Source of the DNA: Chondrilla cf. caribensis
Lineage: Eukaryota; Porifera; Demospongiae; Chondrillida; Chondrillidae
Direction: 5' to 3'
DNA: 64,000 bases
NCBI GenBank assembly: GCA_964020155.1
Contig: OZ026557.1
Coordinates: 2,114,501-2,178,500 of the forward strand
Shown here: positions 38,801 to 52,814 of the stretch, in pieces
Layout of the letters: each line of letters begins with the position of its first letter
Numbering within the stretch: the stretch's first letter is position 1
Position numbers and translations under genes: made by a program
Notes under the pieces: generated by a model
Database searches by the model: none
Told to the model about the DNA's origin: nothing
Seen by the model: the letters and a program-made list of their open reading frames with translations, nothing else

Positions 38801-41800
38801 ACAGAGATACGCACAATTTTATACAAATTGAATGCATACTTTGCATAAGGACTATTGTTGAATTTCATTTATCCTGTACTCACAGGTATGCTTATACATT
38901 TATCCAAAGTATACACAGTCAAAATTAGAATTCACAGGCAAATAATCATTTGCTAAAACCTCTCAAGTGTACATGTTTATGTGAATGTACACACAGACAT
39001 ACTTTGTCCATCACTCCTTTCATTCAGTAATCCTTTAGGTATCCTTATTGATGGCATTCGTGTTGTCTCTTGTTTTGCACTCCCGGTAAATACCAAGCCA
39101 TTTGATAAAAATTCACTCTTCACTTCAAGAATACCACCATTTACCACTGTGGGTTCGATTAGTGGAACATCAACAATTAGATAAATTATTAATCTATTGT
39201 CACCACGTCTCACCAATGTTATTCAGAGTCACATTGACTGTTTTGATTTCTCTGAAAGTGCTCACATTATTAGATTGGTGTTGTAAGTTATTTGTTATAG
39301 AGGAAGCCAATTTCTCAGAATTTTGAAGCAGGGTGGGTGCACCCTTGCTTCCCATCTATACACATATTTAAAAGGAAATAATGCAGCTATAGTTAGTCAA
39401 AAGGAAATTATATCGACATTTTATCACCCACTGATTTTAATGAATTCCATGCTTGCATATGATGTGAATCAAGAATATTGTCCACTAAGTTGAAGACTTC
39501 CTGAAATTTACATGTAGAATTCACATAATAGAATAATTCACAATAATTGTATAGCTTGTAGAGTGCTCATTTGTCTTCTAATGGAGCATATAATACATAA
39601 CTTAAACCCTACCATTCCTTGCTGTCTGTCTTGCTTAAACAGGTCAGTCCTTACAGAAGCTCTGCAGATTACAAATTTTATGTGTATCATGATCATTAAG
39701 AAATCAGATTATTATAATACTAACTCAGATACAGTGTCCACATATGTGACAGCTGTCCCTAGATCTTTAGGGAATAGAGATTCCGAATTATCGGCCAATC
39801 GTTTTGTTTCATAAGTGAGAGAAGATGTTGTGGATGTAAACAGTGCCACCTGGTCTTCTTCCACAGGTTGGATGCCTCCTTCAATTGCCACTGGCGTGTT
39901 CAAGGTGGACTCTCTCAGTTCATCAATCTATATACGTATATGAATAACGATAAGATGAAACAGAAGTTGTAACACATCTTCTTCTGTACAAAGCCAATAA
40001 AGATGTTGACATACACCTGAACTATCACATGTGATTACTCTATTATCATTAGATTTCATTTCTCTTACATACTTACAATAACGCGAGCTACTCTGAAAGC
40101 CTTGGATTCACAGTCAGTCACATTAGCCATTTCCCATATTCCACTGCTGTTACAGAACCTCTTGGCTAATCCAATATTGAATGCTATACACAAAATTTAT
40201 GAATTATATTATTAAAAAAATAAGTATGCCAGGATAATTTGCTACGCTAATGTTCTGTCTAGTTCAATGTATCTTGCGTGCATGGGACACAAAACTGTTA
40301 ACCCTACAAAGTCTGCAACAAATACCACCTTGCCACTCCCATAGCTACATAAGTTTGTACTTGTAACATTGGTATCTTCATTTAATCCCATACGTTCAAT
40401 CATGCTTAGCTAATGCTAAGGGTCACCAATGCATTTGTCACATGTTTCATAATAATTTACCTCAGGTCACCACCTATGTAGATAACTGTTACACTCAGAG
40501 TGAGTTCATGCCCTGAATACATACCTGTAGCATTATCACTCTTTCTAGTACACCTCTGTATGCTGTAGTCACAAGGGGGAGTACTTGGCCAGAGAATGCC
40601 AGAGTCGGTCAAACCCGGACAGTCACCAGTACTGGGTGAGGCAGCTAAACACAAAGATATTGATGACAAATACATAATGAGTACTTGTGAAAAGAATAAT
40701 TATAATTACACAGCGATAGGACTCACCCACACAGCTTAAACTGTGTTTGTCTCCATCATACAAGGTGGGATTAAAATCCTTTTGTGATGGCAAATGACAT
40801 TGATAAAAATAGCAATAATTTTATATAGATATCATAACTTGTCAATGAATTGCGAAAATACCTGAAAATCAGGAATTCCGTCACCGTCTGTGTCCAATGA
40901 GCAGTGGTTTGCTCCTTCAACAACAATGTTAATGTATGGATCACTACACTGAGGATTGTTATTGAAGAAATACAAAGACGTAATTCTTGTTGGACTGGAG
41001 TATGGCTTCCTCTATATGTGTACATGCATGTGTATATTATATGGCTTAGCATAATCAATATATTACCACCGTTCAAAATTGTATGTACTGCATAGTGAAT
41101 GCACTCACTCACCACACAGTGATCTGCTGACTCTGGACATTCACAGGGGGTGGAGCCCGGTCCAATGCACAAAGTTAAGAGCTTTTTCTCAGTGGACAAT
41201 TCCTCGTTAGGACAACGGCAGTATACTGTAATGAGGACAACAATATTACTTACCAATAGTATGGCATGTACTGAAGACTACGGTGAAACTGGTTCCAATC
41301 CATTCTCATCAGTAGATTCAGTTTTGTCTTGGTCTCTCTGTTATTAATGGTCAGCATTTAAACTTAGCTCCATTCTTCCAAATTACAGATACAAATTGCA
41401 AATGAAACTAATTTATTTAATTATTTTGTTATTACTTTTAATTACATTGAGTTTCGAACATCCTTGCAGATGACTGTTAATATTTATTATTATGTTAAAA
41501 GGTGACTCACTTTTGAGTCTTAACATATTATATGAAAAATACCTGATGGTTTGAATCCAAACACAACAGGAGGGTTTATGAAAACGCCATCCCTGGTTGA
41601 TTCCAGTGCACTGATTGCATCAACAGTGACATCCCTCTCTACATCCACTGACAGCGAAATTGATGTCACACTTTCTGACGTTGGGAAGTACCTGATGACC
41701 CTGAATTCTCCAAGATTATAGGAACTAGCTGCATCTCTTAACTATTAAAATAAACATATCCATTACACTCCATACTATAATTGCAAAACTTATTAAAACT

Positions 41801-44800
41801 AAAACTGTGTGTAAATTGATTTTGTTATTACCAAAATATCACAGTTAGATAAAATTTAACAACATTACAATCCACAGTGAACCAAATATCTACTACCTAA
41901 ATACAACTAATATAGTTCATAGCTATTTTATTACTAAAACTATATAATATAATATAATTTGACTATTGTAGTTTCAATATTGGTATCAGGTTGCATTGGC
42001 TAAGTGAGGATCACATTCGGGTATGAGGCTACCTTGAATAATCAACAGCTTGATATGGAAAGGTCTTTATTATATAAAAACATAGCATATTCGATATCAC
42101 CTTCTGGTTGTATGCATTAGTAGTTGTAGTTCTATATTACTGTATACATCCTTTGTTTACAGCTATAATTTGCATTAAATTAGTTATAGTTTGACAAGCA
42201 ATGACAAGATATAGTTTTAGTACAGTTAGAATTGTAACTAACTAAAATCAATAACTATCATCCTAACTCTTTGCCTATCAAACTATAACTAACTAAATGC
42301 TAATTGTAGACTCCCTCCCAACTAAATCTTAATTTTTCCATTAGAAACCATGTAAGATCTATCATGAACTAATAACACATACTAAGTAGTACCTTTACCT
42401 TGCTAAAGAGATCATCTTCATTGTTCTTCAAATTTAAAGCAGTTACTGACAAAGTAACATTCACTTCAATAAACAGAACACTTTGCTGACTTGTGCTTTT
42501 GAGGGTACATCCACTAAAAGTAATGTCTCCCCAGTGACCATCAGTATTGCATCGTCTTCTAAGTCTTGAGAAAGCACTGAGAAGAGGACTGAGATCTGAA
42601 CAAGGAAAGGACACTTCAAGACCATGAGAAGTTCTTGGCCACTGGAACCCTCTGTCAAAACTAGGCAAACAGCAACCTTCACAAGGATCCTAATTGTAAG
42701 AAAATAGTTAATATTTAAATAATCCCTTATTACTCCTTGTTAAGATTGACATTGGTTTCATAAACAAATACTTAATATGCACATTTGCCTAAAGATATAC
42801 ATGTTAAATCAGATGTTAGTAATCAATGCACTTGATAACATCTGATCAAGTATGATAATAATCAAGGATTGAATACTCAAAATGCAAATGCAATTCTTAA
42901 GATTGTGACAGAAACTCCAATGTATATGTACAGTGACAAATGCACTTGGTTACACTCACTGGTGTTGAGTTTGGTATCCCGTCACCATCTGTGTCCAACC
43001 AACACAAACCTTCATTCTGCGTATACACCCCTGAACACTAAGATCAAGTGAATCAAAATGAAATAGAATATTAACGCAGTCAGAAGCAAGTGATTGTTTC
43101 ACCCACTCCGGCCAGACTTTGTGCCTCTTGAATGAACTGTACATGTGTTCAGTAAGTATTAAACATTACATGGGAACTTACAGAGCATGCTCCATTGACC
43201 TCACATTTGCAAGGAGATCTCACATAGTATGGAGCATTGCATACTTCCATTGTCACCAGAGCTCTGCTTGTGAAAGTGAACTTTACTGGACATCTGCATT
43301 CATCTTTTAATTGAAAAAAAATAATATAGTGTGTGACTATTGAAATTTATTCAATTATGGTTGAATCCAAACCAGTGGACCAAGTCGGTGACCGTATAGC
43401 TACAGTATGAGGGCAAGTGAATAATGCTATGGAAGAGCTGGTATACTGACTGAAAGTTATATTATGGAATTGAATTGAATATACCAGTTAATTCACGTAT
43501 TGGAAGTAATCATTTTAGTGCATTTGCCATGACCTTTCCAATCTTACTTGATACTATCACAATGTAATATTGTGAATAGTGAGATCATTAAAATGAACAT
43601 TTGAAAAAAATAATGATTTACCTGAAGGCTTGAGAATGACTTTTTCATCTATATGGGCAGTGATTTTCATAGCATCATTGAGTGTTAGATGAAATATTTC
43701 AAGTCCCAATAAATGGTTCTGTGTCCTAAGAGTTAATGAAGATTCCATTTCAGCTACAATATGTACAAGTGTGATGTCGTAATCTGTCAAGATTCTTTTA
43801 TTGGATACAGTCAGGTTCTCAAATGAGGTTTGCAGTGCAGAATTCAGTTGGGACTGAATCTGAGAAAATGAAAAATGTATCATAAATATATTGTGCATTA
43901 GTTTCTGCTGATGCTAATTTGTAAATGGACTGCTACATATAGAATCCATATTAGAATACATCATAAGACAAGTGAAATAAGTTGAATATATATATTTTGC
44001 AATGTACCTGTTCTAGTAGTACAACATTGTCATAGTTTGCAAGTGACCTGTTGAAAACAGCTGACAATATCAGAATCTCCTTTGTCTGAACATTAAAGGT
44101 ACAACTTGACAGATCTCCTTCCCATTGCTGATCCTCTGTACATGTCCACTTGACCCGTCCTTCTGGGTTGAAGCTTGCATGGATGCGAGAGCATGGAAGA
44201 GTCACACTATGACTAACACCTGACTCTGCCCTCAAAGGAGCTGCAGGACAACCTGTAGACAATATATTAGGAGCTGCCAGTATCATGCAGACAATTGGAG
44301 ACATCAGTTTGGCAAAACTAGAAATTACAATTATTAACATACCTGGTGTAAATGTCACATTGCTCCTAGAGAATATTAAAGGGTGATTCTGGAGAAAACA
44401 TTTGTAATCACCAGATAGATGAGGGGAACCTCTCCTTATCTGCAATACACTAGAATTATCTACAGCAAACAAAGTAAAGTGTGATCTAATCGATGCTGGC
44501 TGAAATTCTAAAACTGTTCCATTCACACTCCATTTGACTGTAAAATTATGCAGATCAACTCCATGGAAAGTGCATGTCATGTTCACTGTACTACCAGGAC
44601 CAGAAATGATCCTCTCTGGGAGACCACTTATTGTCACAAGTTTTTCCAGAGGTATTTCATCTACAGAATTTGGAGGGATATGAATTTTAGTAAAAATTAC
44701 ATGTACTCAGCAAATACCAATAAATAGAACATATTACATAGTTACAGGGTATTCTATTACATGAACTGTTACAGTAGATGAATTGTGATTCATGGCATGA

Positions 44801-47800
44801 GTGCTCTCACCTTTGCAGGATACACTGGCCAATCTATTGCGATCACATCGCCAATAGTAGGGATAATAATATGGTATTCCCCATCCATTATGAGTGCAGT
44901 CTAGAAGACTATCTTCACTGCCAGTACACCCCAAACTCCTCAACCAGATCCTCCCTGTCCACATACCATACTTGTCACTGTTCATAGCACTGATTGCATT
45001 GGCAAAACCGAGTTGTCTACATACTACGTGAGCGTCATTCAAATCCCAGCGATAAGAACAGATGGCTCCCCATGCTCCATTGAGTCCAACTAATACACGA
45101 CCTTGAGCAATGGAGTCTCCTTCACCTTTCTCCAGTTTAATATTGATATCAGTAACATTTCCTGTTGTAACAAAATTATAATATAATAATATTATCATGA
45201 CATTGTGCAATTTAATCCACGTTATTTATTCGGTGATTACTTTGTCAAGGATATAAAATAAATTTAATAGAAATAATAAAATTCAATGCATCCGATTGCA
45301 TTGCCATATATAAACTAATCAATAATACTCAGTAAAAGACATTCAATTCTGATTATAAGAATTACTCGAGTATCAATAAAATCCAGGTGAAACGTATAAT
45401 GGGTACATTGCCTTAGTTAAGAATAAACATACTGATTTAGACTTGATACATGGGAATGCTGGTAAGACAGAGGGTGTTGAAACACACGAAAAGCATGACA
45501 ATAGTTCACTATGCTAATATTATTGACTACTTTGAACTGTCTAATGTAACTCCTTAAGTCTTGAACCTGTAACCGGTACGGGGGTGATTGTATGAGAGCA
45601 ATACACCCCTTATAAACCCTACCATTCCCTGGCAATTATAGCTGCATCTCAAATGCATTAATTAATCCATGGTCAGAGCAATATAATGGAAGGTCATGAA
45701 TGTAGCACAATTAATTACATCACTATTATTATTAAGTGGAATCAACACTTGTATAGTCTTGCAATGATCACAATTGTGAAATAAATGTAACAGCTGAATA
45801 TATGCTATGATCATGTTTCAAGCTTGCTTTGTTCTTTTTAATCAGTTCTATCAGTCCCTGTAGCAGCAAAGAGGAACTGATAGTAACTGATGCAATTTAC
45901 ACTACAAGTTGTTTCATTTGCTTTTTTAGACTATGCGCATAATTTGAAATAAATTTTACAGTAATATTTATTATATCAGATGAATAAGTGGTGAATCTCA
46001 TATGATTGTACAAGACTTAGTGCACATTATTGTAAAGATTTCTTATACTGTAACTTCAAAGTTTGCTTGACATATTTGTCAAAGATAATTCAATTTGAAA
46101 TCTCACATTATGGGCATAACACAGAATGCTCAATGCATAATGTCTTTTGTATATTTCATTCTTTCCTTCCCAGGCAATTAATAATTTGCTGATAACTGTA
46201 ATACATATGGAATGCAGAGTATATAACCAAAATACCCACCTGTTTGACAGACCACCCCTGCATCTGATGTATGATCACAACTATGCACACCCCAACCAGA
46301 GTGTCCACAATCCAACAGACTTTGCTCTTCTCCCTTGCAGGCGAAGTAGGTAGCCCAGATACGACCAGTTCCTGCTTCAAATGATGCTGAACCTCTCAAA
46401 GTTGCTGCAATAGCTCCACTGTACCCAAGCTGTCGACATACAACCTCAGCATCATGAATATCCCAAGATTGATGACAAACAGTTCCCCAAATTCCATCTA
46501 AACTCAATTCCACTCGTCCTTGAGATTCATCCTTACCACCAACCAAACGGATGCCAATTTTAGGTACAGTATCTGTATATATGGAATTAAAAGTAGCTAT
46601 AAAGTAGTTCAATGAAGATTGATTTTATTTTGTAACTATGTATGATGCCAATGCCCATACTAAGTAAACCATTCAGATTTTGAACAAGTTCTAACTTAAT
46701 GCTATGGTTAACATGATTGCACAGTTACACATTCAAGACCAATAGAGTTGAATGTTTTCATTATAAGTGTCAATCAACATAGAGTGAATTTGCAAAATCA
46801 AAACATTGTCAAGCAACAATCACTAATTATAATTAATTTACACAAGCATTGATTACCTGTACATATAACACCTGCGGGTGTATTTGATTTACAGCTCTTT
46901 CCCCAGCCTGACAAAGGACAGTCAATTATCGACAACTCATCACCTCTGCAATTCACATCTGTTATCCAATATCTGCTTGCAAGACTGCGTCCAAAGGTGT
47001 TACCTCCAGTTGCAGCTAGGGCATACTGGTAACCCAAAATTCTACAGACCACCCGAGCATCAGATAGGTCCCAGTTAGTTGAACAAACCCGTCCCCAAGT
47101 GCCATTGAAACCTATTTCCACAAATCCATATGATACGTCATTACCCCCAACCAGGCGAATCTCAGGTGCATTGCTTGGTCCTGTAAAGAAAGTGAAAAAT
47201 CTAATTTAAACTCAAGATACTCACATTATCCTTAGATTTGCTGAAATCGGAACTCATTTAATCCTAGAATCCATTATCAATCAACTTTTCCAATGTAATC
47301 ATCTCAACATGAGGACCGGGAATATAACATTGGTAATTCTGATCTTTGGTACAATTTATGCACAGTCCAGTGATTGATGGGTATAATATTATTATCACAG
47401 GAGCACAAATGACAAGACGCACCTAAGCAGATGACTCCAGCACGATAAATTCGAGGACATGGTATATTATAACCAAAATTAACACAATCTAGTATACTTT
47501 TCTCTTCTCCAATACAATTGACAGAGATTAACCAAGAACGGTGTACTCCATCACCAAAAGTTGAGCTGAAGGTTGGGAGTCCCCTTTCAAAACCCAACAT
47601 TCTGCACATAACGGTAGCCTCTTCATAGCCCCAGTCTGTGTGGCAAATGCCACCCCAAAATTGCCTTTCAAAACCAATCTCTACTTGTCCATTGGAAAAG
47701 CCGTTTCCGCCCATAAGACGAATAGATGTTTCACCTAGTGTAGTGGGAAGATATTATGTTAATGTAATAAGTTAATTAATTAATTGATGTGCACTGTAAT

Positions 47801-50800
47801 AACTGAAAAAATATCTTGAATGCCATTACATTGACATTAATAATATTGTTAATTGTAATTTAATTATCATAATAGAGGCTGAATAGCATAGCGTGCATGT
47901 TACTGACAAATGGAAGAACATACATACCAAGGTAAAATAATATTATTATGTATTTTTGTACACACCTGTACAAACCACTCCCACATCTTCTGCATGGTTG
48001 AGGCAGGATCCACTAGCTGATGATATACCAATGGTACAGTCTTCAATTCTGGTTTCTTCTCCTCTGCAATTCAGAAGATTACCCCACACATAGCCAACAC
48101 CCTTACCAAATGCTGAGTTGATTGTAGCAATCAAGGCCTTGTCATATCCCAGCTGCCTACATACCACATGTGCATCATGGATATCCCAATTTGCATCACA
48201 CACAGTGCCCCAGACACCATGAAAGCCAATCTCCACACGTCCAATCCTGTTAGGTACACCATCAACCAAACGAACTTCTACAGTCTCATTGTGGTCTATA
48301 AAGAATGTATATCCAAAGTGAGTTGTCATTAAATAATTTTTACTGGTATAATGCTTAATTGTGTTCTACTTCAGTGAATGTTTCTTGTACTATATAAATA
48401 AGCTATGTAACTCTGTGCAATGTGCTATCAATTTTTGGGGAGCCTAGGTCAATTTTTTGTTTTCTGCCTTAAGTAGACTGTGTCAAAATGCAGGTCAAAT
48501 GATGTCTGTGGTCGCAGTCGATATCCATTGTCTAGGAGGACAAATGAGGTTTACAAGGCTGCTGCATTCAAGTTTTATACTATGCTGTTGTTAATTCATT
48601 GATCAAATATCATTATAATTTCATGAAGAAGCAAAGTTAGAAGGCTAATTACACAAGTACCAAGAAAAGGTCAATAGAAATGAAAAATTTTTAATTCCAA
48701 TGAAAACTATCATTAATCCCATATGTATACCTATTAGATATAATGCAAAAAAGGTTTAATTGATAAATACTGTCGTGAATTTTGAATTTACAATTATATG
48801 TAAATTTTAAAAAGAGCCCGTACATCACAAGATGACTTCATACAAGCTCTCAGGAGTACTTACCTCCACAGACAATGCTTTTATCAGTTCTGTGGTCGCA
48901 ACCTGTCAGTCCCCACCCACTATTATGACAATCTCCAATGCGCAGTTCATCTCCCCTGCAGTCCATCCCATCCAACCATATTCTCCCAGTTCCTACACTG
49001 AAAATTGGATAACTAGCCACAAGTAAAGCCTTCCCATAGCCAAGCTGTCTACACATGACAGTGGCATCACGAATATCAAAGGTTGTCCCGCAAACTGTAC
49101 CCCAAACTCCATTTAATCCAATCTCAATCCTTCCATATGATTGATCCAGTCCTCCAACAAGACGAACATCAATGCGGTTGCTGGATTCTGTGTTGAGTAG
49201 ACAAGTGTACATATAACGTTTACATAAAAATACTTTTCCATTACATTCGTGATATAATTTCAGAATTAATGCATTACAATATAAACAGACACCTTACACG
49301 TAAACATACTGAATCGGATACAGTTTTTGAGAAAGCCAAACCTATACCTCCACATATTACACCAGCCTCTCTACTGTGAGAACAAAAGGTGCTGTTCACT
49401 CCCCATCCCAAGCACAAGCCAATGTTTTCTTCCATACCAGTACAGCCAACATTGTCAAGCCACATTCTACCTGTTCTATGTGTAAAGCTATTTCTCAGAG
49501 TGGCAGCAATACCCCAACATATGGCACACCACACGAGCATCATGGATGTCCCAATTATTATCACAGACAGTTCTCCAAGGTCCATCAAGACCAATCTCAA
49601 CACGTCTATTTGACTAATTAACCCTTCCCCTCAGGCGGACATCAATTCGAAAGGTCTCTGTTTGTTGTATGCATAAATGACATAAATTCATCGGTATAAA
49701 GTAAACCATCAATTGAAAATCTGCTAGATACAAACCTACCTCCACAAATCACACCAGCATCTCTATTGTGAGAACAACTTGAACTGTACAGTCCCCATCC
49801 ACTGTGTGAACATTTGTCAAGACTCCTTTCTATACCAGTACAAGTGACATTATCTAACCAGATTCTACCTGTTCCGTGTGATAAGCTACTTCTCAGAGTT
49901 GCAGCAACAGCTGTTGGATACCCCAACATGTGACACACTACCAAAGCATCTTGGATGTCCCAAGAGTTATCACAGACAGTGCCCCAAGTGTTGTTGAAGC
50001 CAATCTCAACTCTACCAATAGTTCCGTTGAGTCCGCCAACTAGTCGAATAGTCATGTTATTATGTCCATCATCTGTATTAATATAATTATGATGAAGTAT
50101 ATCTGAATTTCTGGTGTTTCAGAATTTGAATTGCAAGTATCTGAACTATGTTTGATTGTCATTCAATTTTATAGGCTAAGCTAAATATTGTAAATCATGT
50201 TTACTATGTAACCTCATGTAACAACAAGGAATCAAGTGCTTACCATCACACACAACACCTGCTAGACCACAAGAGGATGATGAAGTAGAACCCCAGGGAT
50301 CATGTGGGCAGTTCTTCAAACTATTCTCTTCTCCAAAACAGCGGACATTCCTTAGCCAAATTCTGTTGGTGGGACCACTCCAAAAAGCAGAGCCAACAGT
50401 AACAGTAATAGCTCCTTGGTATCCAAGTTGACGACAAACTACAGCAGCATCATGTATGTCCCAATTGGTGTCACACACATATCCCCAGGCACCTCTGAAG
50501 CCAACTTGTACCTGACCTAGTCCTTTATTAGAACCTCCAACCAATCTCAGATCAATATCATCATCTTGATTCTCTGATAATAAAGTAGAATGAAACTTCT
50601 GTGACATTTTGGGTCATATATGTTAAATGTAATTAAATTTTATTCATTTACACAATACTGAATATAAATAATAATTAAAATGAATTTAGACTTTAATAGT
50701 ATTAAATATTGTTGCACTTGTCAGCCATCCGAACAACATGTTTGAGCCAGCCCCATGTTGGGGTATTCTTCATGGTGGCATCAATTTGATCATATCATTT

Positions 50801-51661
50801 TGAAAATGCTGTATAATGTATTGTTCCCTATAATGGTATGTAAAGATTGAGCCAATAGTTGCTGTAGTCCAAAGGACAGTATTTTCTACTATTTACTGAT
50901 TCACAATGACACAAAAAGTGTGATATAATACAGTGTCATTGGGTTAGTACATACTCCTGGTTAGTGAGTACACCTCACTCAGTCCCTAGATCATGTATAC
51001 TTTGTCAACCAGTACTGATAGTAAGTACCTCTGATAAGAAGTACAGATTTGGTGCGTCCTTCAAGGTATTTACTAGCGAGTTTTACTGTATTTATCTATT
51101 TAAAAATTTAATGTGATGGTTCAGTCCAAAATATATGAAACTCAGTATAGTATTGGGTGATATCCTATATTTCATATAAAGGTATAGTGGTAAATACATG
51201 ATAATTGTATATTTCATACATGGTAATTATCGTTTGTAACTGAGTGAGTGGGACAGGAGCTCTGTGAGTTTTTGATACTGAATTGCTTGTTTCACATCAT
51301 ATGTACATACTTACATATGCCCCAGCATTATAGTAGTCTACACATACGTGTATAGTATTTTCAGGGTGCATGTAACATCCTACATGTACGTGCGTACATA
51401 TGTGGTCAGAAAGTATAGAGTTATCAATACTCCTGTATATTGGTTTGTGTTGTGATGTGTAATGTGTTGTGACATATGTGTTCATCCTTTATCATAATTT
51501 TTCTAAAACTACCTTTAGCTCTTTAATGGAAGGTATGAGGTTTCACCTATGTTCACACATAGACTGCTGTTTTCTGTCTTTCACTTTATTTGAGTGTGAC
51601 ATTAAATTTTTTGCTTTTTGGTTTCAACTGATTATCTACTGCAGAAGATTCATTGGTGTCT

Positions 51662-51715
<54 letters not shown>

Positions 51716-52728
51716 TATTGTGTATGTTTATGTGTTGGGTGATGTGTTGTTGTGTGCTTATCTTAAATCATGGTTTTTCTTTAACTACTTTTAGCTCATT
51801 GTTATGGCACCTGTTGTTACCTTGACAGACGGCCATTTCATCTTAGTATTATTTTTCCTTTTTATTTCCACCAATCATCCGTGTACTGCAGAAGATTCAA
51901 TGTCATCTTGTTTGTGTGTGAGTGCGTGCGTGTGCACGTGCGTGCATGCATGCGTGCGTGTGCCTAATATGTGTATATGTATACAGTTCAGTAAAAGGGG
52001 CTTAAGAACCAAACGTGTTCAAATTTTGTTGAGTTTGAATTTGAATTAATTTATGTGTGATGCTTTACATGCATAATACTCTCAGGCAGAGAAAATTCAA
52101 GACAACATGGCCAAGAGTTATTTACGGTACAGTGATGTCCACTCTACTGTAGGTGCATGAGATCTGTACCCTCCCAGAGAGACAAAATTGCAAGTTTCCT
52201 TATACTCTCACCTGCACATACAACGCCTGCAACTCCATGATATGAAGTACTGGATACATACTGTCTGCAAAATCTACTTGGCTGCCCCCATGTGCTTCTT
52301 GGACACTCGGTGATCTGGTTCTCTATCCCCCTACACCGCACATCGTCCAACCATATACTTCCTGATCCCGTTCCAAAACTGGACTGGACTGTAGCAGCAA
52401 GTGCTTTAGCAAAACCCAACTGACGACAAACAACTGTGGCGTCTCTGAAGTCCCATCCTCTGCCACAAACAGTGCCCCAGGGACTTGTTGCATTGAGTCT
52501 CACTTCCACATTGCCTTGGGCATTGGTTCCTCCGTTGACCAAACGAATCAAGGCAGTATTATTAGCTTAAGGATGCAAAAAAATAAAGTGACAAGTCATA
52601 GCACAGAGAGAGTCAGTCGGGATTGGAATGAGAGAGAGCTTACCACTACATTGGCAATTCAGTTGTTGAGATTCCGCACACTGCAACAGTGTAATGAAGA
52701 GCACTCCAAAAAAGAGCACCGCAGCCAT
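33515..52728 (-). CDS. Adhesion G-protein-coupled receptor, copy 2; SRCR4 exon disabled
   Basis: Tandem paralogue of the 8840-27846 gene with the same 41-exon structure. Forty exons are intact with matching phases and GT-AG sites. Exon 5 (49348-49657) has an in-frame TAG and an uncorrected length change. Because that exon is phase 1 at both ends, leaving it out gives an open frame of about 2,379 residues with nine SRCR domains. In-frame differences from copy 1: one codon fewer in SRCR10, two more in exon 17, one more at the exon 29 acceptor, three fewer in intracellular loop 3. The start at 52728 matches the copy 1 start and lies 60 bp below a conserved TATA box. It is either an active receptor that skips the exon or an early pseudogene. 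Confidence 0.82.
34278..34458. repeat. pogo/Tigger-like MITE, copy 2 intron 39
   Basis: Begins CAGTGAATTCTCATTAATC after TA and ends ATTCATTG before TA. Same position as 9852-10025 and 60383-60564. Confidence 0.55.
35756..35865. repeat. (CA)n microsatellite, copy 2 intron 34
   Basis: Orthologous to the much longer copy 1 tract. Confidence 0.9.
36598..36720 (+). mobile_element. Truncated hammerhead-element relative, copy 2 intron 32
   Basis: TTCCACTGCTTGGATTGG, CATCATGGCAACCAT and CAAAGCCTTGTGACTTGTGG align with 12832-12990; internal and 3' deletions. Confidence 0.6.
37182..39927 (-). other. Copy 2 exons 24-31: GAIN and GPS
   Basis: Exons 39721-39927, 39432-39500, 39214-39355, 39003-39146, 38150-38246, 37629-37761, 37469-37536, 37182-37299. 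The GPS reads [11 protein letters not shown] then [15 protein letters not shown], with the same two missing cysteines as copy 1 and an intact HLT. Confidence 0.85.
40077..44660 (-). other. Copy 2 exons 12-23: Ig and HRM-like / CRCP / Asp-rich modules
   Basis: Exons 44343-44660 (Ig), 44008-44252, 43622-43859, 43182-43303, 42960-43037, 42399-42689, 41543-41741, 41113-41225, 40862-40948, 40727-40778, 40525-40644, 40077-40183. All motifs of copy 1 are kept, including both DTDGDxIP exons and the KPSG exon ends. Confidence 0.85.
45841..45891. other. Conserved intronic hairpin, copy 2 intron 10
   Basis: Same 51-bp hairpin as 21574-21624, one loop base different. Confidence 0.5.
49348..49657 (-). 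pseudogene. Copy 2 exon 5 (SRCR4): disabled exon
   Basis: Compared with copy 1 exon 5, an in-frame CAG to TAG stop lies at 49614-49616, 11 nt are missing near 49510 (the part coding for the PTAV stretch), and 6 nt are missing near 49405. The splice sites still look functional (CAG acceptor, GTATAG donor). Net length is 310 nt, so inclusion would stop or shift the reading frame. Confidence 0.85.
50947..51076 (+). repeat. Dispersed repeat, copy 2 intron 2
   Basis: Reverse-complement relative of 4286-4417. Its right end coincides with the left boundary of the 3-kb duplication. Confidence 0.65.
51665..51711. repeat. (TG)n microsatellite
   Basis: TG run inside segment A; the counterpart at 54714-54836 is longer. 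Confidence 0.9.
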
Positions 52729-52787
52729 CAGCGGTATGTTGCCGAATAAACAATCACCCACCTCTGAAATGGCTAGAAACGCAAGAG

Positions 52788-52795
52788 CTTTTATA
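52788..52795 (-). promoter_or_regulatory. TATA box of receptor copy 2
   Basis: TATAAAAG on the minus strand, 60 bp above the start codon, in the same block as copy 1. Confidence 0.6.
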
Positions 52796-52814
52796 CACAT
52801 CTACAGTAACCTGG

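Larger units (their letters stand above)
44811..52728 (-). other. Copy 2 exons 1-11: signal peptide and SRCR array
   Basis: Exons 52644-52728 ([17 protein letters not shown] signal), 52212-52565, 50244-50573, 49740-50072, [49348-49657 disabled], 48864-49187, 47966-48295, 47423-47734, 46857-47180, 46240-46572, 44811-45161. Lengths equal those of copy 1 except the last (351 against 354). The intron between SRCR1 and SRCR2 (50574-52211) is about 1.2 kb longer than in copy 1 because of inserted repeat DNA. Confidence 0.88.

Noticed and set aside
43951..44637. Single 228-residue open frame across the Ig exon and the next exon
   Set aside because: It reads through the intron 44253-44342. Both exon ends have good splice sites and copy 1 has stops in that intron, so two exons are the better model.
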